Part shown: positions 1 to 7,162 of the stretch, in pieces
Layout: the number at the start of each line of letters is the position of its first letter
How positions within the stretch are numbered: position 1 is the stretch's first letter
Notes under the pieces: model-generated
What the model was told of the DNA's origin: nothing
The model's input: the letters and a program-made list of their open reading frames with translations, nothing else
Database searches by the model: none
Source of the DNA: SAR116 cluster bacterium AG-325-F22
Lineage (GTDB): Bacteria; Pseudomonadota; Alphaproteobacteria; Puniceispirillales; Marisalimonadaceae
NCBI GenBank assembly: GCA_003282885.1
Contig: QBYJ01000001.1
Location: forward strand, 53,625-117,624
Length of the DNA: 64,000 nt
Direction: 5' to 3'
Made by a program: the position numbers and the translations under genes

Positions 1-219
1 TATTAAAATTGGTTTCCTTCCGTATTTATCTGAAAATGGTCCAGACAAAATTTGTCCAAGAGCTAAAAAAATAAAATATAAGGTCAAAACAAGCTGAGTG
101 TCAGAAAATGAAACATTTAAGTCATCTTTAATAAGAGTTAATGCTGGTGAGATTATAGTCATACCTATAACAGGAACGGCAACTATTACTGCCAACAAAT
201 TAATATTCGGCTTTAACAA
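1..219 (-). CDS. MFS transporter, Bcr/CflA-like (N-terminal fragment, runs off the left edge)
   Basis: The reverse strand reads as the first ~73 residues of a major facilitator superfamily permease. It has a hydrophobic first helix (NLLAVIVAVPVIGMTI), the short segment SPALTLIKDDLNVS, a second helix, and then the MFS loop 2-3 signature GPFSDKYGRKP. The DTQLVLTLYF stretch resembles the Bcr/CflA drug-resistance subfamily. The only sensible in-frame start before the first helix is a TTG preceded by a weak GGCGG; an upstream in-frame TAA excludes anything longer. The rest of the gene lies outside the window, so substrate and direction of transport cannot be judged. Confidence 0.72.
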   Translation of the reverse strand, partial: MLKPNINLLAVIVAVPVIGMTIISPALTLIKDDLNVSFSDTQLVLTLYFIFLALGQILSGPFSDKYGRKPILI

Positions 220-268
220 AGATTACCGCCATTCTTGCTAAGTTAATGTTTATTGTTAAATTTAAAGA

Positions 269-679
269 TTAATTATTTTCAACTTCGTGGACTTCGATTA
301 CATTTCCGTCTGGATCATAAAAAAATATTTGTTTCCAGCCTGCTACTGCAGTTTCACCCCAATCTGAAAAATTAACGCCTAATTCATTAAGATGTTTTTT
401 AAAGGCTTCTAGATCATCAGTTCTATAAGCTATGTGTCCTTTTTCTAAAGGATTTATAGAATGACCAGTTTTAAAGCAAACATCTAAATCTTTTTCAGCA
501 AGATGAGTTTGTATTTTACCATCTGAAACGAAAGCAACATTACCTGAGTATCCTTTTTTCTTCTCTAAAATTGGTAAATCTTGAGTTTCAGTTTTAAGTT
601 TCATAACTTTTAAGTAGAAATCATTCATTTCATCTACTTTATCAGAAGATAAGTTAAGGTGATGCAATTCAATTTTCAT
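269..679 (-). CDS. VOC (glyoxalase/dioxygenase fold) family protein
   Basis: This protein of about 136 residues has the vicinal oxygen chelate layout: ELHHLNL at the N-terminus (first metal-ligand His region), a central AYRTDDLEAFKKHL segment, and a C-terminal FYDPDGNVIEVHEV with the usual second-module ligand glutamate. The family includes glyoxalase I-like lyases, extradiol dioxygenases and antibiotic-binding proteins; single-domain members of this length cannot be given a substrate from sequence. I start it at the ATG with AAGG about 7 bases upstream; an in-frame TTG four codons earlier would overlap that ribosome site. It stands alone between the MFS gene and tRNA-Asp. Confidence 0.8.
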   Translation of the reverse strand: MKIELHHLNLSSDKVDEMNDFYLKVMKLKTETQDLPILEKKKGYSGNVAFVSDGKIQTHLAEKDLDVCFKTGHSINPLEKGHIAYRTDDLEAFKKHLNELGVNFSDWGETAVAGWKQIFFYDPDGNVIEVHEVENN

Positions 680-767
680 AATAACCTTCAAACTAATTAA
701 AATCTTATTTAAAGTTAATTTTATCCTATTAACAAGTTAAAAAAAACTAATAAAAATTGTTAGAAAA

Positions 768-844
<77 letters not shown>

Positions 845-861
845 ATTAACAGGTAATTTGA

Positions 862-890
862 TAATTAAAGGGTGTAATGATTTAGGTCAA
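862..890 (-). promoter_or_regulatory. Sigma-70-type promoter of tRNA-Asp
   Basis: On the reverse strand TTGACC is followed after 17 bases by TAATTA, ending about 18 bases before the mature tRNA-Asp 5' end. The -35 is close to consensus and the -10 is weaker. The call rests on motif and position only. Confidence 0.5.
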
Positions 891-917
891 GAAAAGAATA
901 TAAATTAAATAAAATAT

Positions 918-1439
918 TCAGTTAACTTTTCTAAATTGTGAAGAAATAAAGAAAATTCTATATTTAAGTAAAATTTCAAATAATAAACTAAATAGAAGTG
1001 TACTTATTAAAGTGTTTGTAAAAAAAGGAATTGCCATTATATAACATTTTATTAATCCTTGAACATTTGGCTCATAAAATGAACTACCAAACCAAACACC
1101 AAAATTAGAAATCATAAAAAAACCTAGAGCTCCAAAAAGTGACAGTACTATCCTTGAAACCGTTCCATTAGAAAATTTAGATAAAATAGTAATAAAGGCT
1201 AAACTGCCCCAAGTCCATATTAACAAGCTATGAAACCCTATAAAAAAGTCAGTTATTGCATAGCCTAATATAAAAAAAGGAACAAACCAAAATCCAAAAA
1301 TAGTTGGGACATATATAGCAAATGCTATGACAGGTGAAAAGTTAGGTGGATGTGGAATATATCTAAAAAAAAACAATAAAAAACATAACACCAAAAATGA
1401 AGGAAGTTTTTTTTCTAATAAGGATTTTTTAAATTCCAT
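918..1439 (-). CDS. DUF6580-like integral membrane protein, candidate inner-membrane B12 (or precursor) transporter
   Basis: A very hydrophobic protein of 173 residues with about five or six membrane segments. The N-terminal RYIPHPPNFSPVIAFAIY and the later YAITDFFIGFH (Asp and His inside a membrane segment) match the conserved motifs I know from the DUF6580 family, which resembles substrate-binding S components of ECF transporters. It starts two bases after the stop of the TonB-dependent receptor gene and so belongs to the same cobalamin-riboswitch-controlled transcript. I infer that it moves the receptor's substrate across the inner membrane. No ECF ATPase or EcfT is present here, so the energising partner is unknown. 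Recognition of the family is fairly confident; the substrate is inference. Confidence 0.7.
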   Translation of the reverse strand: MEFKKSLLEKKLPSFLVLCFLLFFFRYIPHPPNFSPVIAFAIYVPTIFGFWFVPFFILGYAITDFFIGFHSLLIWTWGSLAFITILSKFSNGTVSRIVLSLFGALGFFMISNFGVWFGSSFYEPNVQGLIKCYIMAIPFFTNTLISTLLFSLLFEILLKYRIFFISSQFRKVN

Positions 1440-1441
1440 CT

Positions 1442-3247
1442 TTAATACTTGCTCTCAATCCCTGCTAAAAAGGTGAACCCAGGCACTCCGTAATTTCTAT
1501 TAACTTCATAATCTTGATTAAGAATGTTATTAAATTTAAAATAAGAAATCAAATTTTCATTTAAATTATAATTAATTGATGAGTTTACTAGAGTAAAAGC
1601 AGGCAGCTCGTTCATACTAGTATCATAAGCTCTTTCTTGATATATGAGGGAAATGTTAGTATTTAAATCTTTATTAAAATTGTAATTTAAGCTTGAATTT
1701 AACTTGTGCATTGGGACTAGAGAACTTTTTGCTGATGAAGAGCTATTTTTGTCACTGTCTGTAAATGTATAAGAGGAAAATAATGAAAATTTATCATCAA
1801 AGAATTGTTTAGCTAATAACTCATATCCCTGTATTTCAGTTTTTCCAATACCTTGGTAATATCCACTACTATATGCTATTTCATTATCAATATTTCCCGT
1901 AAAATAAGAACCAGAAAAGGTGAATTTTTTATTAAAATTTTTGTAATCAAACCCTATTTCTTTGTTGGTTGTTTCTTCTGGTTTTAATTTTAATACACCA
2001 TCTTTTAAATTATTTCCTTCGTAAAGAGAAGGTGGCCTATATCCAGTAGCATTTGATAATTTAAATCTTAAATTTTTGGAAATGTCATAACCTATTTGTG
2101 CTCTATAACTATCGTGCTGATCATATAATTGATCTTGATCTCTTCTCAAAGATAAATCTAATAGTAATTCGTTCGAGGGTTGAAACTGAGTTTGCAAAAA
2201 AATTGCATTAGATTCTCTTTTTTCTCTTACATTGGATATTTTATATTTTATATTATTATGTTCAGCACCAAAGCCTATTAGATGTTTACCAAAAAAATTT
2301 TTTTGGACTACATACTCTACTGTGTGTTTCTTTGAACTTTGATCTGAATTATAACTTCCTGCAGTTCTTCTGTTAACTCGGGTTGGATTATATTTTATCG
2401 CATGATTAATATCATCACCAGTAACAAACTCCCATTGCACCGAACCTGATTGAGTATTGTTTTTAGAAAAATCATTGTTGTCAGTTTGATTATATTTATC
2501 ATATTCGGATTTTGAGCTAGAATCTCTAAAAACAAAACTGACTTTGTTTTTTTCTGATTTTAATTGTCCTTTTAAAGTCACATTTGCGTAATTATAGGCA
2601 TCATTTTCTTCATTCTGTCCTTCCACGTTACCTGATGAAATTCCATCACTATGATAAACATTTGTATTAACACTTAACTTGTAATTATTTTTTCCCAATG
2701 AATAGTATGTACCTGAATACATGCTGTTGTTAGATCCATACTCATTTTTTTGTGAAAACTGTTTTTTATTATACTTTCCGTCTTTAGTTGTAACAGCAAT
2801 AAGGCCTCCCGCAGCTTGCGAACCATGTATAGAACCTTGGGTGGATTTAAGAATTTCAATTTTTTTAATGTCTCCTATGGATATATCTTGAAGATATGTT
2901 TCAGATTGAGTTCCAGTAGGATCAGAAATATCTAATCCATCAACAGTAACTTTTAAATATTTTTTGGCAAACCCTCTCAAAAAATAAGATGGCGTGGAAC
3001 CTACACCCCCAGTAGATGCAATGCCCAGACTAGTATTACCATTTAATAATTCAATTATATTTGTAGCAGAAGAATTCTTAATATCTTCCTCAGTAATAAC
3101 TGATATAAAAGAGTTTGTTTTGCTTATGTCCTGAGCAATTCTGGACGGTGTAATAACAATTCTTAATGATTCTATATCTTCAGAAAATGAATTGGAAATT
3201 GGAAATAGTGATAATATTAAATAAAAAAAGAATGTACGTGTAATCAT
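1442..3247 (-). CDS. btuB: TonB-dependent outer-membrane receptor, probable cobalamin receptor (BtuB-like)
   Basis: A 601-residue outer-membrane receptor. It has a signal peptide (about residues 1-22, ending SNSFS), a TonB-box-like RIVITPSR, a plug domain (to about residue 150, with YFLRGF, VDGLDI and IEILKSTQGSIHGSQAAGG), and a long barrel of alternating aromatic/polar strands that includes the LRFKLSNATGYRPPSLYE motif. The length is typical of BtuB. I start it at the ATG with GGAGG 7 bases upstream rather than the in-frame TTG overlapping that site. A cobalamin riboswitch precedes the gene, which supports B12 or a related corrinoid as ligand. The C-terminal residue is Tyr rather than the more usual Phe. 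Confidence 0.88.
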   Translation of the reverse strand: MITRTFFFYLILSLFPISNSFSEDIESLRIVITPSRIAQDISKTNSFISVITEEDIKNSSATNIIELLNGNTSLGIASTGGVGSTPSYFLRGFAKKYLKVTVDGLDISDPTGTQSETYLQDISIGDIKKIEILKSTQGSIHGSQAAGGLIAVTTKDGKYNKKQFSQKNEYGSNNSMYSGTYYSLGKNNYKLSVNTNVYHSDGISSGNVEGQNEENDAYNYANVTLKGQLKSEKNKVSFVFRDSSSKSEYDKYNQTDNNDFSKNNTQSGSVQWEFVTGDDINHAIKYNPTRVNRRTAGSYNSDQSSKKHTVEYVVQKNFFGKHLIGFGAEHNNIKYKISNVREKRESNAIFLQTQFQPSNELLLDLSLRRDQDQLYDQHDSYRAQIGYDISKNLRFKLSNATGYRPPSLYEGNNLKDGVLKLKPEETTNKEIGFDYKNFNKKFTFSGSYFTGNIDNEIAYSSGYYQGIGKTEIQGYELLAKQFFDDKFSLFSSYTFTDSDKNSSSSAKSSLVPMHKLNSSLNYNFNKDLNTNISLIYQERAYDTSMNELPAFTLVNSSINYNLNENLISYFKFNNILNQDYEVNRNYGVPGFTFLAGIESKY

Positions 3248-3260
3248 AATTGCCTCCAAC

Positions 3261-3299
3261 AAAAAAATAATTTAGAGAGCCTAAGCCCTCTGCTATTTT
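3261..3299 (-). terminator. Candidate expression-platform terminator of the cobalamin riboswitch
   Basis: Downstream of the aptamer and just before the receptor start, the transcript contains a 7-bp hairpin (AGAGGGC / GGCTCTCT with a TTAG loop). It can be extended by an outer AAAATA/TATTTT pairing that leads into a run of seven U. An alternative pairing of an upstream GTCGCT with AGCGAC could compete with it. Its location between aptamer and ribosome site suggests a transcriptional switch, but masking of translation cannot be excluded. Confidence 0.45.
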
Positions 3300-3361
3300 G
3301 TCGCTAGACGAAATATTACACGTGCCATCTACTCTACCCGGAAGTTGACAAAGCGACTGTG

Positions 3362-3535
3362 TATGGCAGGTCTCCTGGCTCATGCATCACAGTTTAGGTA
3401 GCCTTCCCAGATATGTGATCCAGTGACATATTACCCTTACTCAGCATTTACAGTTGCGGGGACAGCTTCGGCTTACAATTCATATGAATTACCAAATTCC
3501 CATTTTAAGCTTGAAGAAATCTTCGAAGCACCATA
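3362..3535 (-). promoter_or_regulatory. Cobalamin (B12/adenosylcobalamin) riboswitch aptamer
   Basis: The transcript shows the conserved boxes in order: GGTGC near the 5' end, ATGGGAA, the B12 box core GCTGTCCCCGCAACTGT, GTCACTGG, CTGGGAAGGC, and finally TGAGCCAGGAGACCTGCC. These are the diagnostic elements of the family and their spacing fits. It lies in the leader of the TonB receptor/DUF6580 transcript and is expected to shut the pair off when cobalamin is plentiful. The boundaries are approximate. Confidence 0.95.
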
Positions 3536-3544
3536 AACATTTTA

Positions 3545-3574
3545 TTATTAGTTTAAATAACCTTAACATTGCAA
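3545..3574 (-). promoter_or_regulatory. Possible promoter of the riboswitch transcript
   Basis: Reverse-strand TTGCAA is followed after 18 bases by TAATAA, about 10 bases before the aptamer. It is a moderate match, and the divergent gene at 3597 begins close by. Confidence 0.35.
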
Positions 3575-3596
3575 GTACTAAATTATATTTTTTAAA

Positions 3597-4424
3597 ATGA
3601 AAAAATTATCAATTATTGGAAATGGCTATACAGCTAAATTTTTATCTAAAGAAGCTTTAAAAAAAGATTTTGAAGTTTCTATAATTACACGAAATATTTC
3701 AAATCCAAAAAAAAATGTCCATTATTTTAATTATTATGATTCTAAAAATATTGCAGAAAAACTTAGTAAAGAAAATATAATTTCAACAGTCCCTCCAAAT
3801 GAACTGGGTTTAGATCCAATTATCCAAAATTATAAAAAATCGATTGCATTAAATAAAAAAAAAATTATCTATTTTTCTGCAACATCAGTTTATGGAGAAG
3901 GAGAAATAGATGAAGATACAAATCCTGATCCCAAACATAGTAGAGGTATAATTAGACTGAATGCCGAAGAAGAGTGGATTAAAACCAATTGTAATGCTTC
4001 AATTTTTCGAATTGCAGGTATATACGGTCCCAGAAGACATCCTATGATTAGATACTTGGAAGGAAACAATGAAATTCTTGTTAAAAAAAACTATGTTCCA
4101 AATAGAATTCACGTTGAAGACTTATCTTCAGTAGCTATTCAATTTTTAGTTAAAAATCTAAACAATAAAATAATAAATATATGCGATCAAAACAAAATTA
4201 GTAGTTATGATGCTGTAAAATACGTTACAGACAGATTAAAATTAAAAGAACCGTTGATAATTAAATATAATCCAAATAAGGTTTCTGATAGTTTGAAATC
4301 TTTTTATGAGTTTAATAGAATTATCAAATGTAGAGTTATAGAAAATGAACTCAAATATAAATATAAATATCCAGATTATGCAAAAGCTTTACTTACTTTG
4401 ACTAAAAAATTAATTAAAAAATAA
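3597..4424 (+). CDS. NAD(P)-dependent epimerase/dehydratase-like protein (extended SDR, YeeZ-like)
   Basis: A 275-residue Rossmann-fold protein. The N-terminal dinucleotide-binding stretch is SIIGNGYTAKFL. The SDR active-site region reads YFSATSVYGEGEID, in which Tyr is followed by GEGE rather than the classic YxxxK. A substrate-side segment FRIAGIYGPRRHP and RIHVEDLSSVA follow, as in nucleotide-sugar epimerase relatives of the YeeZ/WcaG group. This sort of protein is often annotated as an epimerase but its substrate is unknown. No Shine-Dalgarno is visible ahead of the ATG, so it may be translated from a very short leader. It is followed after 20 bases by the ferredoxin-NADP reductase gene. 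Confidence 0.75.
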   Translation: MKKLSIIGNGYTAKFLSKEALKKDFEVSIITRNISNPKKNVHYFNYYDSKNIAEKLSKENIISTVPPNELGLDPIIQNYKKSIALNKKKIIYFSATSVYGEGEIDEDTNPDPKHSRGIIRLNAEEEWIKTNCNASIFRIAGIYGPRRHPMIRYLEGNNEILVKKNYVPNRIHVEDLSSVAIQFLVKNLNNKIINICDQNKISSYDAVKYVTDRLKLKEPLIIKYNPNKVSDSLKSFYEFNRIIKCRVIENELKYKYKYPDYAKALLTLTKKLIKK

Positions 4425-4444
4425 ACAAATCTAGGATATATTCT

Positions 4445-5221
4445 TTGTCAAAATTCTCTAATAATTATCATAAAGTAACCTTCATTAAACATTGGACAGA
4501 TAGTTTATTTTCTTTTCGTATTCAAAGACCACAAAATTTTAGATTCAGATCTGGTGAATTTGTAATGATTGGCTTATTGAATGAAGAGGATAAGCCAATA
4601 TTAAGGGCTTATTCAATCGCATCACCTAGTTGGTCAGAAGAATTAGAGTTTTATTCAATTATAGTTAAAGATGGTCCTTTAACTTCAAAATTAAAGAATA
4701 TAAAGATAGATGATGAAATAATTATGATGCCTAAATCAACTGGTACACTAGTTTTGGATGCATTAAAACCTGGCAAAAGGCTATTTTTATTCTCGTCAGG
4801 AACTGGTTTTGCACCCTTTGCCTCACTTATAAGAGAGCCAGAAACATATGAAAAATTTGAATCAGTAGTTGTAACTCATACCTGCAGAACTGTTCCTGAA
4901 CTAGCTTATAGCCAAGAAATAATTGATGAAAGTAATAATGACGAAATTATTAAAGAATTTATTGAAAATAAATTAATAAGTTATCATTCTACCACAAGAG
5001 AAGATTTTACGAATAATGGAAGAATAACTGAATTAATTAGCACTAATAAAATTTTTGATGACCTTAAAATTAACAGTATATCCTCTGATGATAGATTTAT
5101 GTTTTGTGGTTCAATGGGCTTAAACAATGATTTAAAGGCTATAATGGTGAAACATAATTTACAAGAAGGAGCAAATAATAGCCCAGCCGAATTTGTTTTA
5201 GAAAAGGCTTTTGTAGGCTAG
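4445..5221 (+). CDS. fpr: Ferredoxin--NADP(+) reductase
   Basis: A 258-residue FAD/NADP flavoenzyme of the bacterial Fpr subclass, moving electrons between NADPH and ferredoxin or flavodoxin. The FAD-binding motif is RAYSIAS (about residue 55). The NADP-binding part includes FLFSSGTGFAPFASLIREPE (about 115-135) and FCGSMGLNNDLK. The C-terminus is EKAFVG, characteristic of this subclass. It starts at a TTG 20 bases after the preceding gene and ends two bases before the convergent SDR gene. Fpr commonly supplies Fe-S and oxidative-stress metabolism, and the window also carries a suf operon, although they are not linked. Confidence 0.9.
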   Translation: MSKFSNNYHKVTFIKHWTDSLFSFRIQRPQNFRFRSGEFVMIGLLNEEDKPILRAYSIASPSWSEELEFYSIIVKDGPLTSKLKNIKIDDEIIMMPKSTGTLVLDALKPGKRLFLFSSGTGFAPFASLIREPETYEKFESVVVTHTCRTVPELAYSQEIIDESNNDEIIKEFIENKLISYHSTTREDFTNNGRITELISTNKIFDDLKINSISSDDRFMFCGSMGLNNDLKAIMVKHNLQEGANNSPAEFVLEKAFVG

Positions 5222-5222
5222 C

Positions 5223-5942
5223 TTACCATTTTTCTACGTCAGGCCTTAGCTCTACGTCAAATGACCAAGCTGAGCGTTTTTGTTGTGATATTCTATAAAT
5301 TTCTTCTGCTATATCTTCTGGTTGTGCAAATTCTATTTCGTCTTTATTTTTTTGATGTTCAATCCTACTTCTGGTCCATGGAGTATTAATTGATGCGTCT
5401 ATAGTTACATATGAGACGTGAATACCTTTTGGGCCAAAATCACGAGCTAAAGATTGTGCTAAAATCCTCTGAGCAGCCTTGGTAGGTGCAAAATATGGTG
5501 TCATAGCAACCCCCCTATGTGCAGCAGTATTTCCAGTAACTATGATTACTCCTTTTTTATTTCTTAACATATCTGGTATCAAAAAATGAGCCAAATACAT
5601 AAGAGAGGTTGTATTAATTCGAAAGTTTTTTTCTAACCATTCTGGTTTTCCGTTAAGTAAATATTCAAAATTTCCTTTAACCGCATTATGAATTAGTACT
5701 TCTGGAGAGCCCATTTCATCTTTTATTTTTTTACATATGTTTTCTAATAAAGTTAAGTCTGATACATCACAGATATAGCCTTTAGAGTTTGGTAATTCTT
5801 TTTCAAATTTAAATAACCTTTCACTAGATCTAGCTAGCATTGCAATTCTATAACCTGCTTTAGCGAAGCGTCTAGCCGTAAAGCCTCCAGTGCCTTCCCC
5901 AAGTCCAGTAATCAAACATACGGGCTTAGTAACATTTGTCAT
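5223..5942 (-). CDS. Short-chain dehydrogenase/reductase-like protein, catalytic Tyr apparently replaced
   Basis: A 239-residue classical-SDR-length Rossmann protein. The cofactor site reads LITGLGEGTGGFTARRFAKA, a variant of TGxxxGxG; NAVKG replaces the usual NNAG, and VTGNTAAHRG is at the catalytic Ser strand. The YxxxK site reads PYFAPTKAAQ, so the residue at the canonical Tyr position is Phe, with a Tyr one place earlier. A subgroup of proteobacterial SDRs shows FAxxK here and a [VT]IDxxI[DN]T segment; this protein has TIDASINTPW. Activity as an ordinary dehydrogenase is therefore uncertain. Its promoter region is shared with tRNA-Val on the same strand. Confidence 0.82.
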   Translation of the reverse strand: MTNVTKPVCLITGLGEGTGGFTARRFAKAGYRIAMLARSSERLFKFEKELPNSKGYICDVSDLTLLENICKKIKDEMGSPEVLIHNAVKGNFEYLLNGKPEWLEKNFRINTTSLMYLAHFLIPDMLRNKKGVIIVTGNTAAHRGVAMTPYFAPTKAAQRILAQSLARDFGPKGIHVSYVTIDASINTPWTRSRIEHQKNKDEIEFAQPEDIAEEIYRISQQKRSAWSFDVELRPDVEKW

Positions 5943-6038
5943 ATTGTATCTCCGAAAAGAAAATAAAATTCATATTAAAAATAAGTATTAATTCTTATGA
6001 TGCAAATAATTAAAGATTGAAAAGTTTTATAACTATAA

Positions 6039-6114
6039 TGGTGGGCGGTGACGGTCTCGAACCGCCGACATTCTCGGTGTAAACGAGATGCTCTACCAAC
6101 TGAGCTAACCGCCC
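6039..6114 (-). tRNA. tRNA-Val (TAC)
   Basis: The reverse strand gives a full cloverleaf: acceptor GGGCGGT, D arm AGCTCAGTTGGTAGAGC, anticodon stem TCTCG/CGAGA around TTTACAC (anticodon TAC), T loop TTCGAGA and an encoded CCA. Confidence 0.97.
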
Positions 6115-6126
6115 ATTTATTTTAAG

Positions 6127-6155
6127 TTTATACGTAATTTTAATAAAGTTGACAA
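6127..6155 (-). promoter_or_regulatory. Sigma-70-type promoter of tRNA-Val
   Basis: Reverse-strand TTGTCA, 17-base spacer, TATAAA, ending 12 bases before the tRNA 5' end. It is a near-consensus promoter in the expected place. Confidence 0.6.
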
Positions 6156-6173
6156 CTATGAACTTATTTATTT

Positions 6174-6182
6174 TGCTATAAT
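6174..6182 (+). promoter_or_regulatory. Extended -10 promoter element for the methyltransferase gene
   Basis: TGC followed by a perfect TATAAT lies 25 bases before the ATG at 6208; AAGAGG is the likely ribosome site. No good -35 is seen, which fits an extended -10 promoter, divergent from the tRNA-Val promoter. Confidence 0.4.
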
Positions 6183-6207
6183 ATATATTGATTGATATAA
6201 GAGGCTA

Positions 6208-6744
6208 ATGTTGAAATCAAAAGTAAATGAACAGCCAACAAATTGGATAATAGAACAAATAAAACTAAAATCCCTAAGAAAAAAAATCCAAATATTGGAT
6301 TTTGCTAGTGGAAATGGAAGAAATAGTATTCATTTAGCAACAAAAAATAGAATAATAACGGCCATCGATAAGGATAGTCAGAAACTAAATAACTACAAAA
6401 ATTTTAATTATATCAATACGATTTGTTTTGACCTTGAAACTAATAAAAAATGGCCATTGAAGGATGAATATTACGATATTGTCATTGTTGTAAATTATTT
6501 ATATAGACCCAAAATTAGAGAATTATTGAAGTTATTAAAAAATGGTGGGTATTTATTTTATGAAACTTTTTCAGTTGGCAACGAAAGATATGGTTCACCC
6601 AAAAATCCAAATTATTTATTAAAAAACAGAGAGCTAACCAATCTGTTTAGTAAGGAAAACGAGATATTGAGTTATTTCAACGGAAAAGTGATAGAAGAAA
6701 AAATATCAATCAAACAAAGGTGTATTATAAAAAAGACGTCTTAA
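6208..6744 (+). CDS. Class I SAM-dependent methyltransferase (small, substrate unknown)
   Basis: A 178-residue Rossmann-like methyltransferase. Motif I is ILDFASGNGRNSIHLA (about residues 33-48), followed by an acidic second strand (ITAIDKDSQK) and the post-motif region YYDIVIVVNYLYRP. The segment LLKNGGYLFYETFSVGNERYG is typical of the tellurite-resistance/TehB-like branch, but that does not settle the substrate. The stop codon sits in the loop of an inverted repeat that also serves the convergent hup gene as a terminator. Its start is supported by AAGAGG upstream of the ATG. Confidence 0.78.
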   Translation: MLKSKVNEQPTNWIIEQIKLKSLRKKIQILDFASGNGRNSIHLATKNRIITAIDKDSQKLNNYKNFNYINTICFDLETNKKWPLKDEYYDIVIVVNYLYRPKIRELLKLLKNGGYLFYETFSVGNERYGSPKNPNYLLKNRELTNLFSKENEILSYFNGKVIEEKISIKQRCIIKKTS

Positions 6745-6757
6745 ATAAGACGTCTTT
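6732..6757. terminator. Bidirectional intrinsic terminator between the methyltransferase and hup genes
   Basis: A perfect inverted repeat AAAGACGTCTTA / TAAGACGTCTTT with a two-base loop. Read on the reverse strand it is followed by TTTTTTATAATAC, a good U-tract for hup; on the forward strand the tail is only TTTCT. The methyltransferase stop codon lies within the repeat. Confidence 0.8.
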
Positions 6758-6778
6758 CTAAAATTATAAAATTTTTAA

Positions 6779-7054
6779 TTAATTATTTACTGCATCCTTT
6801 AATGGGCTTCCAGCTTTAAATTTTGGTTGCTTAGAGGCTTTAATTTGAATGGCTTCTCCAGTTCTTGGGTTCCTACCAGTAGTAGCAGCACGGTTAGCCA
6901 CAGAAAAAGTCCCAAAACCAACTATACGCACATCACCACCTGATTTTAGTGCTCCAGTGATAGATTCAAATACACTGTCAACAGCTTTGCCAGCGTCTAC
7001 CTTTGTAAGACCTGATGCGTCAGCAACACTTGCAACTAATTCATTTTTATTCAT
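6779..7054 (-). CDS. hup: DNA-binding protein HU
   Basis: A 91-residue HU/IHF-family nucleoid protein, almost exactly the family length. It has MNKNELVASVADASGLTK at the N-terminus, GFGTFSVANRAATTGRNPRT leading into the DNA-binding arm, and GEAIQIKASKQPKFKAGSPLK at the end. GRNPRTG and KFKAG are the family hallmarks; it bends and packs DNA as a dimer. The start is the ATG with GGAGG 6 bases upstream; an in-frame ATG four codons earlier is part of that ribosome site. It lies downstream of lon, as in many alphaproteobacteria. Confidence 0.96.
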   Translation of the reverse strand: MNKNELVASVADASGLTKVDAGKAVDSVFESITGALKSGGDVRIVGFGTFSVANRAATTGRNPRTGEAIQIKASKQPKFKAGSPLKDAVNN

Positions 7055-7162
7055 TCGTACCTCCATTAAATAATTTAAGTTTAATAGTTATAAACGATAT
7101 AACGTTATTAGACTAGTAAATAAAGCTAATTAACACAAAGAAAATAATAAAAATAATACGAA

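Noticed and set aside
3180-3383. Small reverse frame across the riboswitch
   Set aside because: It overlaps the conserved aptamer and expression platform and has no coding signature.
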